From the NCBI RefSeq assembly GCF_933775445.1, contig NC_065874.1, positions 25,428,501 to 25,492,500 on the forward strand: a stretch of 64,000 nt of DNA, read 5' to 3'. Shown in pieces: positions 49,085-60,712 of this stretch. The stretch comes from Argentina anserina (taxonomy: Eukaryota > Streptophyta > Magnoliopsida > Rosales > Rosaceae). The notes beneath the pieces are model-generated. The model did no database searches. It saw only the letters and a list, made by a program, of their open reading frames with translations, and was not told the origin of the DNA. The position numbers and the translations under genes were made by a program. Position 1 is the first letter of the stretch; every line of letters begins with the position of its first letter.

Positions 49085-49630
49085 TACCAATTGTGGACTT
49101 CCGATCATTAGGGTCCCTAGTCCCTACCCAATCAACATCACAGTAAGCTTGTAGACAAAGCTCATTTTGAGAAGACAACTGTTTGGGATAAAAAAAATAA
49201 CGTAATTCAATGTTCCTTTCACATATCTAAGAATGCATTTTACTGCATGTAGATGAGCTTATGTAGATTGATGCATAAACTGACAAATTGAGTTGGACAC
49301 AAAAAACAATGTGAGGTCTAGTAAAAGTCAAGAATTGATGGCAACCAACTAAGCTTCTAAAATAATGAATATCACTGGAATCAAGAAAAGGACCAAGATC
49401 TTCATATAATTTGACACCTGACTGACATGGTGTCATGTGAGAATTACACTGATCTAAACTTGCTTTATGAACCAAATCAGTAACGTATTTCCTGACATAA
49501 GGAAATACAAGTTGGAGTATACTGAATTTCCAATCCCCAAAAAATAATTCAAATCACCTAAGTCTTTTATGTCAAACTCCTGTTGCAAATCTAACTTGAC
49601 CTTTGAAAGCAATAGCTGCTAGCTACTACC
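49085..49630 (-). pseudogene. Reverse transcriptase segment of the old Copia element
   Basis: The minus strand encodes VHKASLDQCNSHMTPCQSGV, YFRSLVGCHQFLTFTRPHIV and, after frameshifts, LRYVKGTLNY and DPNDRKSTIGIVI-like sequence. These are the C-terminal reverse transcriptase and connection blocks of Copia. The YVDD region would lie upstream but homology ends at about 49630. Confidence 0.8.
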
Positions 49631-50312
49631 ATGCATCTGCACCAAGAACTACTGGTTGGATATCATAGAAGGTTGGATTTGTAATAAGCAGAAATGCATT
49701 TTCCCTACCGTTGATGTTTTGTTTTATGTCATGCGTGATGAGATTTTATTACTTCAATGGATAAATTTGTTAATCTTGCAAGTTATTTGAAACTTAGAAT
49801 TCCTGCAAATTCAACCTAGATTCAACATATAAAATGCTAGTTATAGCGTGCTAATTCCATAGTTTGAAATCTCGATGAGCTAGATTCTACTTTCAAACGT
49901 CAACATGGTGTGTGTGGAGTCACTGGTGTGGCAAAATTCTTTAAAGCATTTTAGTATGTACACTGACATTGTTTGGGTACTTTGCTGGATGTATCCGCAT
50001 TTACGGAAAACATGATGATCATTTACTAAGAGACCGGATTCCATGCATCAACAAGTCGCACTTGTGGTTGACGAATAAAAAAATTAAAAGGAAAAAACAC
50101 TCTCAATATTATGAACATATTGGTTATACAAACTCATAATAACATTTCTAGTTTTATGTTTAGCAAACACTATGATCCTCGCTGTGTTTAGTGCTCACGT
50201 GACTTCAAATTTTACGTTGCAAACAATATACAGAATTGTTTTGCAGCTTCTTCTCATAACAAGAAAGAGTCGTGCATCTTCTCTTAAAACCACAGTTAGC
50301 TAGCCCATATCT
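49631..50312. other. Spacer between the old Copia fragment and the third CACTA element
   Basis: AT-rich sequence without a convincing gene or repeat. It ends in TCT (50310-50312), the target duplication of the next CACTA element. Confidence 0.5.
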
Positions 50313-50329
50313 CACTACTACAAATATGC

Positions 50330-50660
50330 CCTTCAATGACACTAATTTTATGACATTTGCTTTAAAACGTCATAAAAGGACATTTCAATGATGTTTTTGT
50401 ATGAAACGTCATTGAACTTAATCTGAGTTTAGTTTTATCACAGTTTGGAAAACGTCATTGTTGTTCTCGGTCCTACTATGACGTTTTCTCAATGTCATGA
50501 TTTTAATGACAGTTTCTGGTTGTCATTATAAATATTTTCATGACGTTTTGGAAACGCCATGATAAAGATATATTACCGCGTTTTCTAGCCGCCATGAAAA
50601 ATCTTTTCAATACATTTTTTAATCGTCACATAGTAGTGCAGTGGGCTATGACATTTCCTT
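50330..50660. repeat. CACTA subterminal repeats (AAACGTCAT / ATGACGTTT), left end
   Basis: Many copies of ACGTCAT, its complement ATGACGT and near variants occur in both orientations. The same motif fills the right end at 57850-58295. This is the expected binding array for the element's own TNP1-like protein. Confidence 0.85.
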
Positions 50661-50852
50661 TCGTCATAGACTTATTTTGGCCCAAAATTAAAACACCCGC
50701 GTATTTTGGCCCAACTCCCAATACAATTCAATTAACACTCTTTCTTTTTTCTCTCAACTGTACGTGTTCTTTGTTTCCTTTCCCCAAATTCATCAATCTC
50801 CTTCGGCGACTCCAACATCACTTTGAGTTGAATTCTGTAACTGTTTAAATAC

Positions 50853-51880
50853 ATGAAGGTGCTTAAAGATTATGTTAAGAATCGTGCATGTCCAGAAGGA
50901 AGTATTGCAGAAAATTACCTAGTTGATGAGTGTATTTGGTTTGTGGTCGATATAGTAAAAATCCTATGTTTACTAGTAAGTAAAAACGGAATGATGCCGA
51001 TGAAAATGAGTTTATTAATGAAGGATCAACGATTCTAAAGGGTCGATCTGTTCAACTTACTGATGAAATGCACAAGGATGTGTATCTCTGTGTTCTTAAC
51101 AACAGTGAACAAGTTGTGCCTTATATTGAGTAAGTAAATAAATATTCCTCTGTTCTGAAAATTTTCTAAGCTTCAGGAAATTAAATTTCTTAAAGTTATC
51201 TTCGATTTATGCTTCAATAGGGCTCATAAGGAAGAGTTAAAGTGTGATGATCAACGTTTGATAAACGACTCCAAAATGCTAGAAAAAGTGCATTTGGAAA
51301 CATTTATCGAATGGTTAAAAGCTAAGGTTTGGTCTATTAATCTATGGATCAACTATTGTAGGCTATTGTTTCTGTTAACTTTATGCCTAGTCTAAAAGTG
51401 CATTTCTTTTCAATAATTGTTTCCAGATTAGGTCTGAAGGGAAAAGTAATAGTGTTGGTCTTGATGATACATTGTTTTACTTTGCAAAAGGGCCAAGACG
51501 TTGTGCAATGTCGCACTCTGGTTTTATTATCAATGGGAAACGCTTCCACACCATGGAAGTTAATGTGTCTACGCAAGATTATGGTGTGCATATAGAAGCA
51601 GATAACTTATGCAATTATTATGGTATTATTAGAGATATTTTGGTTTGGGTCATGGTGTGAAAAAAGTAGATGAATTCACCTTAGTTAACCTTCATGAAGG
51701 TTTAACTAAAAAAGATTCATTTATTTTAGCTTCGCATGCCCAGCAAGTGTTTTATTCTAAAGAATATGAACAATAAGAATCTGAACAATCAAGTTGGTAT
51801 GTGGTGTTGAAGGCACCACCAAGAGGTTTTTATGATCTGGAACTATTTGATGAGAGTGTGTTTACATCTTTTGTTGCTTA
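50853..51880 (+). pseudogene. TNP2 transposase C-terminal remnant (DUF4218 tail and DUF4216)
   Basis: The frame opens MKVLKDYVKNRACPEGSIAE and NYLVDE, the end of DUF4218. Shifted frames then give SVQLTDEMHKDVYLCVLNNS and FIEWLKAKVW; 51440-51600 reads AKGPRRCAMSHSGFIINGKR. DUF4216 follows with NLCNYYGIIRDIL, VDEFTLVNLHEGL and FILASHAQQVFYSKEYEQ up to about 51880. The N-terminal and central catalytic part of TNP2 is absent, having been deleted just before 50853. Frameshifts and stops interrupt the rest. Confidence 0.8.
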
Positions 51881-52054
51881 AGAGTCCTCTGCACTTCATG
51901 TAGACAATGATGATGGCGTTGAACCTTAACCATAGGTTTTATGTAGGATACATCTGTGATTGTTGTATTGAGTATCCATTTTTGTATTAATTAAGACACA
52001 AAGCCACAGTTTGTGTATTTTGTAATCCATCTGTGTTAATGATGTCTTTTGAAC

Positions 52055-52059
<5 letters not shown>

Positions 52060-52087
<28 letters not shown>
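52060..52087. repeat. TA microsatellite
   Basis: About 14 TA units lie between the TNP2 remnant and the TNP1-like gene, where the promoter of the latter would be. Confidence 0.8.
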
Positions 52088-52090
<3 letters not shown>

Positions 52091-52226
52091 TATGTTAATA
52101 TTTCCAGATTACATATTTTCGTTACTGTCTTTTGTAATCTATGCATTTTGTAATCCATGTTTCTTGTTATTGATGACTTCCATATATTTGTATTGCTGAT
52201 TTAACGTTGTTTTTGCTAAATAGACC

Positions 52227-55200
52227 ATGTCAACAGGCAAGAGAAAAGCCACAGATGTTGAGATGCCTGCATTCGAATCACTAATTGTAGAAGCTGACCT
52301 AGACAATGAGGAGCTAGAAGATGAAGATGAGGACCTTGAGCTTACTCCCGGAGCTGAAAATGGAAAGAAGAAGGTAAGAGGCAAAACTACCTTGCAAGTT
52401 CTTCCTTCAGGACAGTCAAAACATGTCTGGGTTGAGTGGAATGAAAGTAGACAACCTGTTGGAGGAGCTTCTGTGAAGTTTAGCTCCACCATTGGGATTT
52501 TAGTAAGAGAGCAAGTGCCAATCAACCTAGAATCTTGGCATAAGGTGACTGCTGAACAAAAGAATGAGTTATGGGGTCTTCTGATGGTAATGTGTTCTCT
52601 CTTCCGTGTTTTTCTACTTTATGCAAGTTTTTTGTATCAGTTTTTATGATTTCCAATACCCTTAAATGTTGAAGATTTAATAGTTTGATTTTTGTTTTGA
52701 TATAGCAACAATATCAAGTGAAACTTATGCATAAGACATTCATCTTACAACAAATGGGAAGGCTATGGAGAACATACAAGAATGTACTTTCGACATCGAT
52801 CAAGGTAGTTATAGATGCAAGACACACTAAGACAAAATGTACACGGCTCCTTGTCTTACTTAGACCCGCTGATGTGCCACAAACAGAGTGGGATGTCTTT
52901 GTGGTAGAACGGTGCTCACCTGCATGGGTGGTAACTCAATATGGTCAAGTATTGGTGCTATTTTGTAAGCAACAAAATAAAAGAATAATGATGGTGTTGT
53001 TATATTCAGGAAAAGAGTGAGAAAATGAAGAAGATTATGGCTAAACAGACAATGCATCACACAATAAGTCGACAAGGTTATGCAAGAATGATACATGAAC
53101 ATGTAAGTAATAACACAATAAGTAAAGCTCACTTGTATTTTATTTTCGACTATTTTGGACTGATTTGTGAAGTAGTAAAGTATAAACTAACATATCACTT
53201 TGTTGTCATCAAAGAACAAGAAAAATCTTGGAAAGAAGTTGAACCGGACAGAAATATATTGTTTAGGCCACCAGCCAAAGAAGGCCAAAAATCCTATTGT
53301 GATGCAAAAAATTATAAGCACCAAATATATGACTAGATTAAGTTTCATATTATTATGATTGGCTTTATTGTTTTACAAATTTCTCTATATTCATTATTTA
53401 GGCTGAGATACAAGCGAACCTTAAGGAACAACTGTCTACTGAAGAGATTATTCATGTGAAGCATGATGTATTGAGTCAAGTTCTTGGCAAGGAAAGACCT
53501 AGTCGTGTTAGAGGATTGGGAGCAGGTGTTACACCTTTAAAGGTTGATGCTCAACTACAAAACATGTCCTGGAAAGAAGCAATAGAAGCTAAACTAGAGG
53601 AGAATAACAAGCGTTTCAAGATACTCCAGGATTTCATTTCTCAGTCTGGTTAGTTTTTTCCTCTCACATTGTTTTCAGATCAAATAATGCATGTATATGC
53701 ATTCTAAAATAATTGGGGATTGTTTTTTAAAGAAGCAACCTTCTACTGGTAATGGTAATGTGCATAGTGGTGGTTGTGATGGTGGAAGTTTCATGCGGCC
53801 AAGTACTTCTCTTCATGCTCAACCAGTAAGTTATTTGTGGATTTTGTAACTTGCTTTTAAATGAGTTTATGATTAAGTAACTTAGCTAAACATTAACCAT
53901 CTAGGATGGACATGTGAATGGTGAAGGAAATATGAACCCTAGCCCTGACACTGCTGGTTCTAAGGTAATCTTACTATATATTATGCTTTAGCACAAACTA
54001 ACATAAGTTCAATATATTGATGTTGTATCCTAATTTGAGAAACATGTGCATAGCCAATTAGGACATTGTTTAGTGAATTCAGCAGCAATTTCTTCTATCA
54101 ATAGTTAGGTCATTTGTGTATATTCTTTTGTTATTATTGTAGTTTGGTTACTTATAGATCTTTGTTACTGAAAATGTGGAAGTAAAATGTTGATATTTCT
54201 CTTTATGGAGCATGCCTTCAATGTTTTTCTAATTCAAGTTAAAAAACTGCCAGTAGAGCATATGCTAATGTATTATACAGATTAACCAGTTTCCTCCAAT
54301 TGATATTGTCACTAAATGTAACGACCCCAAAATTTCGAGCTTAAAAACTCAAAATTTCAAAGTCGTTAAACACTAAACAATTTCAATGAAATCGAAATCA
54401 TTTAAATGCCACATCGGATCATCTCTGAGTTCAAAATACAACTCAGTCAAATCGATTATTACAAACCAAATTATAATTCAACATTATAATAAATGGAAAT
54501 GAATAATCCTCACAACAACCTCACAAGATAGTCACACAAAATCCCCACACAAGCTGGAAGTAAATAACTTCGAGTCCTCTGAGCGGTCCGTCAATTCCCG
54601 CTAGTCCACACCTGCGGAGTTATCCACTACACCATCGAATTGGTGCACCGAGATTGTAAACACAAACCCGGTAAGCTTTACAGCTCGTATGAGTAAAATA
54701 AAAACATAACTCGCATATTAATAAATATACGAAAATTCACAAATCAAACAAATATAAATGCACTCATGAGTCAATGGACGGCCCATCTGGTTGTCCAAAA
54801 GAAATATGAAAAGAAGCGCTCATGAGAAATTAAGTAACCCTTCTGGTTACCCAAATGCATTTATAATACGGGTACCAAGAACGCTGGTACACATCTGTTA
54901 CCCCTATCGTAATACACCGCCGATAATACATTCGCTACCCAACATCCAAAAAAAACTGAGTACCCATGAGCAGATAACCACCCGTTACCTCACATGCAGT
55001 ACTAAGGCAGACAGACTAGAGCTCTAACTGTATCGTAACTTTCGCCCGGCCAAAGGCTAGGTTCCGACTTGCCAAACACGTACAATAATCTCACATCATA
55101 TTGTACCAAATCACGTCCGAAGACAAATCAACATTTTAACAATCTCAATGTTAAAATCACGTACAATAATCTCACATCATATTGTACCAAAAATCAAGTC

Positions 55201-57597
55201 CGAAGACAAATCAACATTTTAACAATCTCCATGTTAAAATCATGTACAATAATCTCACATCATATTGTACAAATCAAAATCACATGAGCGATATATAAAT
55301 CTCGTCATCAAAATGACATAAAACACGATAAAATCATAACAGTATATTATATAGCAAACTATATATATATGTACATATTTACCATTTATACAATATATAT
55401 ATATAATCCATTATATCATATACATGTCATATTTCATAAACACGTCCGAAGACAAAAACTCGTCCGAAGACAAAACATTTTAACAAACTCATGTTAAAAC
55501 CACGTACGATAATCACACCTTATTGTACAAAAATCAAATCACATGCTCAATATTTAATTCTCGTCATTCGAAATGACCAATTCCAATGAATTCATAACAG
55601 TATATAAGATAGCAAACTATATATATATGTACTTATTTCCATTTATACGATATATATGTAATCCACTATATTGTATACGTGTCGTAATTCAATATTAAAA
55701 ACTCTTGCAAAATCTTGAATCACCGCAAGGGTAGATTCGTAAATAAGTGAGATTTTACTCACCTTATTGACTCGAGCGTAATTCCACAATTTCCGAAGAT
55801 AATTCATTTCCTTGATTTATCGATCACCTTGAAAAGATAAGAAAATAATTTAGAAACATTTCGTAAACCTTTAAATGCCGAAACAGTAATAAACGGTTAC
55901 TGTTTAGCAATTTTTGGGTTTTACGAAGTTACTGTTCACGGGTACTATTCACGGTTACTATTTACGCAAATAATACGTATTTCTGTACATATACTTACTG
56001 TTTACGTATTTCTGTACGTATACATACTGTTTACGTATTTCTGTACATATACATACTATTCAAAATGTAAATACAATCTCAGTAAATAAAATTTACTAAA
56101 TTATCTTTTTACAAACTACTGAAAGTAATTTATATTTACATTTACCGTACGTAAAATTTAATTTACATTTACCATACGTAAATAAAATTTACATTTACCG
56201 TACGTAAGTAATTACCAAAATACCCTTCTCGGAATCACTGTTCACACCGCCGCACGTGGCGGCGCGTGGGGTGCACGCGCCACCTCCGGCAGGCCGCGCG
56301 TGGGGCACACGCGCCGAGCCCAGAACCAGCGCGTGGGGCACACGCCGCGCCCAATCTCATCCTCCTTCCTTCCTCCGCCCTTCCCACGGCCAAGACCGCC
56401 CCTACACTATTTCACTCTCTCACACGCGCTGCCTAAGGCAGCGGTGTTCAACCCTCACCACCCACACAACCGATTCTCCTCCATCATCCTCCAATCGATC
56501 CAGAAATCTTCCAAATCAATCCCCACACGTCCAACAAACACAACAACAATTCAATTACATCAATCCTTACCTAGATCACACGGTGGAGCTTCGGTTCGAG
56601 GTCGGTGTGAGATGAGTCACCGATCGTGTCGATTCGTCGAGGAGGTGTCGTCGTGTCCCTTCCCTCGAGCGTAGGTGTAGCAGGATTGAGGTGTGATGGA
56701 GGTGCACATGCTCTACCCCATAGCTTCGTCGCAGAAAGGCTTGAACAGTGGCGAGTTGTTGCAGGGGCAGAGGAGATAGGCGTCGCTCCTCGGCGACGAG
56801 AGGAGTCGCGTCTTGCCCAGGAGGAGAAGGAGTCGAGCTCGCGGATGCGTGGAGAACGGCGGTGAGAGACACGGAGCTCGGAGCCTGTCGGATCGTGGCT
56901 GGAAATTTTCTGAAGGAGGGAGTGAGGTTTCGGGGAGAGAGCGAGAGAGAGAGAGAGGGAGGCGGAGAGAGTGAGGAGAGAGAGGGGTTTCCACAAATGG
57001 AAACCCTAAAACAGAAAAAGTTCTTTATATACTCGTTTCCAAATCGGAAACTAACTTCCGACGTTAATAACTTCTACATACATCGTCACATACCCACGAA
57101 CGCGTAACGACGTGCTCTACAACTTTCGTGAAGGAAGTTTTCGTAACTGAGCGACGGAATAAAAGTCGATATATTAGTTCAGAAACGTAACGTTTATTCA
57201 ATTTAAACGTTCCGAAAACTAGGGTTATTACACTAAATGACTGAATGCATGAAGGTTTGATCATGTTGTTTATAGACTTTGGTATGAGTGTGACTTTTTT
57301 GATTTTCTTGTGTAGTCAGTACAAGGAAGCACCTTCCGTGTTGATGATAAATGTGATTTTCTCACTTGGGAAGGCACTGGTGAAATTGTTGCCAAAGGAC
57401 ACATATCTGCAATAGACCTGGCAACAAAGGTACATGGTTATAAGCTTGGACCCGATTGCTATAGAGTTTCCATAGATGAAGTTATCATTGCCAATGCAGA
57501 ATTCTACCGATTTACTCCGGAATTCTCTACCATGGAAGATGCATTAGGAAGTACCATTGCTTGGCCAATTAAGTATATTATCCCTTACACCAAATGA
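52227..57597 (+). CDS. Transposase_24/TNP1-like CACTA protein gene, intron holds a solo LTR
   Basis: Visible exons: 52227-52586 (MSTGKRKATDVEMP; acidic stretch; LPSGQSKHVWVEWNESRQPV), 52706 to about 52906 (QQYQVKLMHKTFILQQMGRL; RPADVPQTEWDVFV), 53010-53102 (EKSEKMKKIMAKQ), an unclear exon near 53210-53300, 53402 to about 53650 (RPSRVRGLGAGVTPLK; LEENNKRFKILQDFI), short exons near 53780-53830 and 53905-53964, and a final exon 57316-57597 (FRVDDKCDFLTWEGTGEIVA; ALGSTIAWPIKYIIPYTK, then stop). The W-x-x-F-V block, the RVRGLG motif and the STIAWP end are typical of plant Ptta/En/Spm PF03004 proteins, which bind subterminal repeats and help TNP2. The exons I can place are open. The solo LTR lies in the last intron and would be spliced out if processing tolerates about 3.3 kb. 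Exact middle borders are uncertain. Confidence 0.65.
54317..57232. mobile_element. Solo LTR of a large-LTR retrotransposon, CTAAA target duplication
   Basis: The 2,916-bp sequence runs TGTAACGACCCCAAAATTTC to GGGTTATTACA and is bounded by CTAAA at 54312-54316 and 57233-57237. No coding domains lie inside, so recombination between two LTRs has removed the body. A second member starts at 60931. Internal features: about 80-bp tandem repeats (55067-55275), TACGTATTTCTGTACATATA repeats (about 55970-56055), a GC-rich GCGCGTGGGGCACACGCGCC patch near 56260-56340 and a TATA-like TTTATATACTCG at about 57022. Superfamily not determined; large LTRs of this form are usual in Gypsy elements. Confidence 0.9.
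55067..55275. repeat. Tandem ~80-bp repeats inside the solo LTR
   Basis: Units of the form CACGTACAATAATCTCACAT...ATTGTACC followed by CGTCCGAAGACAAATCAAC and TTTTAACAATCTCAATGTTA occur about three times. Each half is a near-palindrome (GTACAATA...TATTGTAC; AACATTTT...), so hairpins are possible. The related LTR at 60931 has an expanded array. Confidence 0.8.
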
Positions 57598-57849
57598 TAA
57601 ACTTTGTACTACTATTGTTGTACTTGTAGGAGAATTTTCTTTTGGTTATGCTAGCATAATGCATGCTAACTTTGAACTATTTTGTTGTTGATTGGTTAGT
57701 AAGGCATAAGCTAGCCATTGTATTTTGAACTATTAAATTGGTAGCTAGTACAACGTTAGTGCCTACTTATTTTGAATTATATAATTATATCTGATAATCA
57801 AATCAATATTAGTTTCTAATTATTATTTATTAGATTTTTTTTACAAAAT

Positions 57850-58295
57850 TTAATTCTTTTTATGACATTTTATCATTGTCATTGAATGTGAGAGAATGAC
57901 AATTTAAAAACATCATGAAAGCATAACATGGCGTTGCTTAAATGTCATGGAAATCATCCTTACGCCGATTTGTGAATGTCATAAAATAATCTATGACTGC
58001 TAATAAGTATCATCAAAAACATTATATGACTTTCGTGAAACTTCACAGAAAGCCTTTCTATGGCATTCTGAAAACGTCATGGAAATGTTGTTTATGATAT
58101 TGGAAAAACGTCATGATAAACTCATTTCATGGCGTTTTGTAACTGTCATTAAAAGATTTTTATGACGTTTTTCTATAGTCATCGAAGGATACCCCTACGA
58201 TGGCACCTGTATAGATGTCGTTTGGATGGCGTTTGGAAAACGTCATAAAAGCTTTTTCATGACGTTTGTAAAACGTCATAGAAAGATTTTATGTA
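57850..58295. repeat. CACTA subterminal repeats, right end
   Basis: ATGACGTTT, AAACGTCAT and close variants recur in both orientations up to the terminal repeat. They are the counterpart of the array at the left end of this element. Confidence 0.85.
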
Positions 58296-60065
58296 GTAGT
58301 GTCTCTTGGTTATTTGGTTCGCAACAGCACATACTACCTCATCAGCTTTGCTGCTTTGGTAAGACGTACGGTACATTTTTCCTTAATTCCTAATAAATAC
58401 ATATTTCTAGGTCGTTCGCAATTCATTAGTAAACGGAATGCCCTTATGTAGCTCGTACTGGCGAGCTTACTTTAATTTTAGTAGAAGTAAAAGATCAAAC
58501 TTGGATTTTTTTTTTGCCAGTTTTATTCCTGATATTTCCTTCTTATGTATATATGTTTCTCCCTTTACTTCGTCATAAAGAAATCCCCATGCCATGGTCT
58601 AATTTAGCTGAAAGTTATTAAAGATTTATTGAGAACTACTGCCAATTTGCCCCTTAACTAATCAATTTAAGCAAGCTTCTACTGACTACCATCCAGCTTA
58701 GGGTTCCATTTGTACTAGGGCATTCTATGTAATCCAAGTCGGCCATAATTTGAATTGGAATTGTCAACTGTACTCTGCTGTCGTACATGCCCTTTAGTTT
58801 TGAAACCTAAGTTTGTTGGTTGTAAACTTGTAATGGAAATGAAATTCAGACTGGATTTTAGAAAGGCGACCATAATTCATATGGTAAACAAAGCCTATTG
58901 TTTGTTATTCACTGCAATCTAGCTTTTCCTTGCAATTTGTTCCTTACAAGAAATAATTCTTCGCCCGCCAACCCCTTATATATCCACAATTAAATCGTAC
59001 CGGTCTCAGGCGTTTGCAACCCTGGTGGCGCTTCCTTTTGGTCATCCTTGCAATTGCCTTCAACCAGGATGGAGTTTACAATTATTCTTTTGCTTCAAAA
59101 CGGGCAAAGGAGAAATAAAAAAGTTTACCAAATTATGGGATGTGTATCCAGAATATTATAGGCATGTGAGAATACAATTTATCTCAAAATTAACAACATA
59201 CGATGCATGAACATATGAAATGAATCTGCAATAATGCTGCCAAACTCTAGGGAAGTTGAGACTTACAAGTGCATAGCACCATGTGTTTGAGTCAAAAATA
59301 TACATTTTAAGCTAATATGGCCATTTCTTATGGCCCCACGCGGTTGAACTTGAATATCTCAAAATATATGCAATTTAAGAATTATACCAAACCTATTTCG
59401 CGAACAAACAATTGATCGGTGTGAATAAGATATTTATCGTATTAATGTTGATTGCCAAATATATGATAATTAATAGTTATTTACTTGGCTAGCTTCCAAG
59501 AGACTATGGAGGTACGTAGAAGATTGTGTATTGAAGGACTTCTAAGTGTAGAAGATTACCAAGATAACAAAAGATATGGTAATTGAGGAGGATATCTAGC
59601 GACGTGATGCATGGTTTATCAATTAAGAAATGAATGCTAGGCCATAATTGGTGAAGATATTCACAAGTTGGTGTACGTGCTTATCCAAATGTTAACATGC
59701 AAGATTCTCTACCTAACCTACAAAATCTATATATGCATGGCCAGAAGGTGATCAGGAGATATTTACTTTGAAAGGAAGACTTCTACATTCACTGGGAAAT
59801 TAAGGCTAAAAGTTTACGGCTCCAAGATCATCTCAAAGGCAATTAAATCTCTATTGCCTACGATTTCTTCGCTAAGCCAATATTTGTGGTTTAATGTCTT
59901 TCACTCCCAAAAGGTTATTATCTAGTATAATTACCTACCTACGTAATCGATCATATTTAAATATATTCAAATGTATTTTGATTTACTTAACCGATATATA
60001 TTGTTAAAGATTATTCTGTCAAAGAATCTTATACGGAAGTAAATTTCATCAAGAGCAAGCAAACC

Positions 60066-60075
60066 TATATAAATA
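60066..60075 (+). promoter_or_regulatory. Strong TATA-box-like sequence
   Basis: TATATAAATA sits in the context ACC-TATATAAATA-GAGGC, close to the plant TATA consensus. A start site about 30 bp downstream would lead to an A/C-rich leader and then ATGs at 60191 and 60197. It could belong to a small unannotated gene or to a solo LTR remnant. Confidence 0.4.
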
Positions 60076-60196
60076 GAGGCTCACGAAAAAGAAAGAGACA
60101 ACTCATAACATACAAATCTGTAGCAACCTGCAACCTATTTCTCTATCTTAAAGCTTTGTTTACTCGCATCTCAGCGGTTAAGTATCGATTGATGAC

Positions 60197-60541
60197 TTGC
60201 GAAGAGACGCGAAAAAAGACATGGACAAACCAGGCGACATACACATCAAATCAAGTGAGGTTACAGTTCACACCCTCGTCACATTCGCCGACATTAGAAG
60301 TCAAGACAACACAATCACATTCAATACCTCTCGTATGCAAGTACTGGCATGCCTACACGAATTAGAACGTACGTTCGTCACTCGGGAGCGCAAACACCAT
60401 GCATGGCTGATGGATGTTGTCCTGTTGAAGTTCAGAAAGATTAAATGCTCGATTCACTGGTTTACATATATGTACCAATTACCGACCAATATTAAAACTT
60501 TGAAAGGGTTAGGCAACAACCTCCACAAATTGCAAACTTAA
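60197..60541 (+). other. Small open frame of unknown function (114 codons)
   Basis: The frame reads MRRDAKKDMDKPGDIHIKSS and continues to KGLGNNLHKLQT. It follows the TATA-like element at 60066 by about 120 bp. I recognise no domain, signal peptide or membrane segment. A second overlapping frame begins 6 bp upstream at 60191. Weak support as a gene. Confidence 0.25.
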
Positions 60542-60712
60542 GTCACAAGTTAGTCCTAAAAATAGTATAACGCCGGAAGAGATAATTGGTTACTGTAATT
60601 AATTGTTAGGTAAAGATATGATTATCAGAACTACAATATATGGAATCCCATTTTATTCTCATGCAGCTACGTAATTCGCTCATTTACACCAATATTTTCT
60701 CAAATGGCAAAT

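Larger units (their letters stand above)
34512..49630 (-). mobile_element. Old Copia element, split by two later insertions
   Basis: Three parts of one minus-strand element are visible: reverse transcriptase (49630-49085), RNase H (47058-46744), and the 3' end with purine tract and LTR (34794-34512). They are separated by a Mutator-like insert (47068-49075) and a younger Copia element (34795-46743). The 3' LTR starts TGTTAGTGTAGTCACTTAG at 34695, preceded by the purine tract GCTGAGGGAGGG. Joining the flanks of each insert restores a continuous, though frameshifted, Copia order. The 5' half and 5' LTR are missing; homology stops near 49630. Confidence 0.8.
50313..58301 (+). mobile_element. CACTA (En/Spm) transposon, complete ends, TCT target duplication
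   Basis: The left end begins CACTACTACAAATATGC. The right end, reverse complemented, begins CACTACTACATAAAATC. TCT lies at both flanks (50310-50312 and 58302-58304). Subterminal regions of about 350-450 bp are filled with AAACGTCAT/ATGACGTTT motifs in both orientations. The plus strand encodes the end of a TNP2-type transposase (50853-51880) and a Transposase_24/TNP1-like gene (52227-57597). A 2,916-bp solo LTR (54317-57232) is inserted inside; without it the element would be about 5.1 kb. The catalytic part of TNP2 is missing, so it cannot move on its own. Confidence 0.95.
58302..60712. other. Intergenic region before the kiwellin fragment
   Basis: AT-rich DNA without a recognised gene to about 60060. 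A strong TATA-like element and a small open frame near 60066-60541 are listed separately. The last 100 bp may be the promoter of the kiwellin-like gene. Confidence 0.45.

Noticed and set aside
55067..55275. CRISPR-like spaced repeats
   Set aside because: The units are contiguous ~80-bp tandem repeats inside a plant LTR, with no unique spacers and no cas genes.
56256..57107. Overlapping 79-141 codon frames in the GC-rich part of the solo LTR
   Set aside because: Open on both strands in several frames, located inside an LTR with exact target duplications; composition artefacts.
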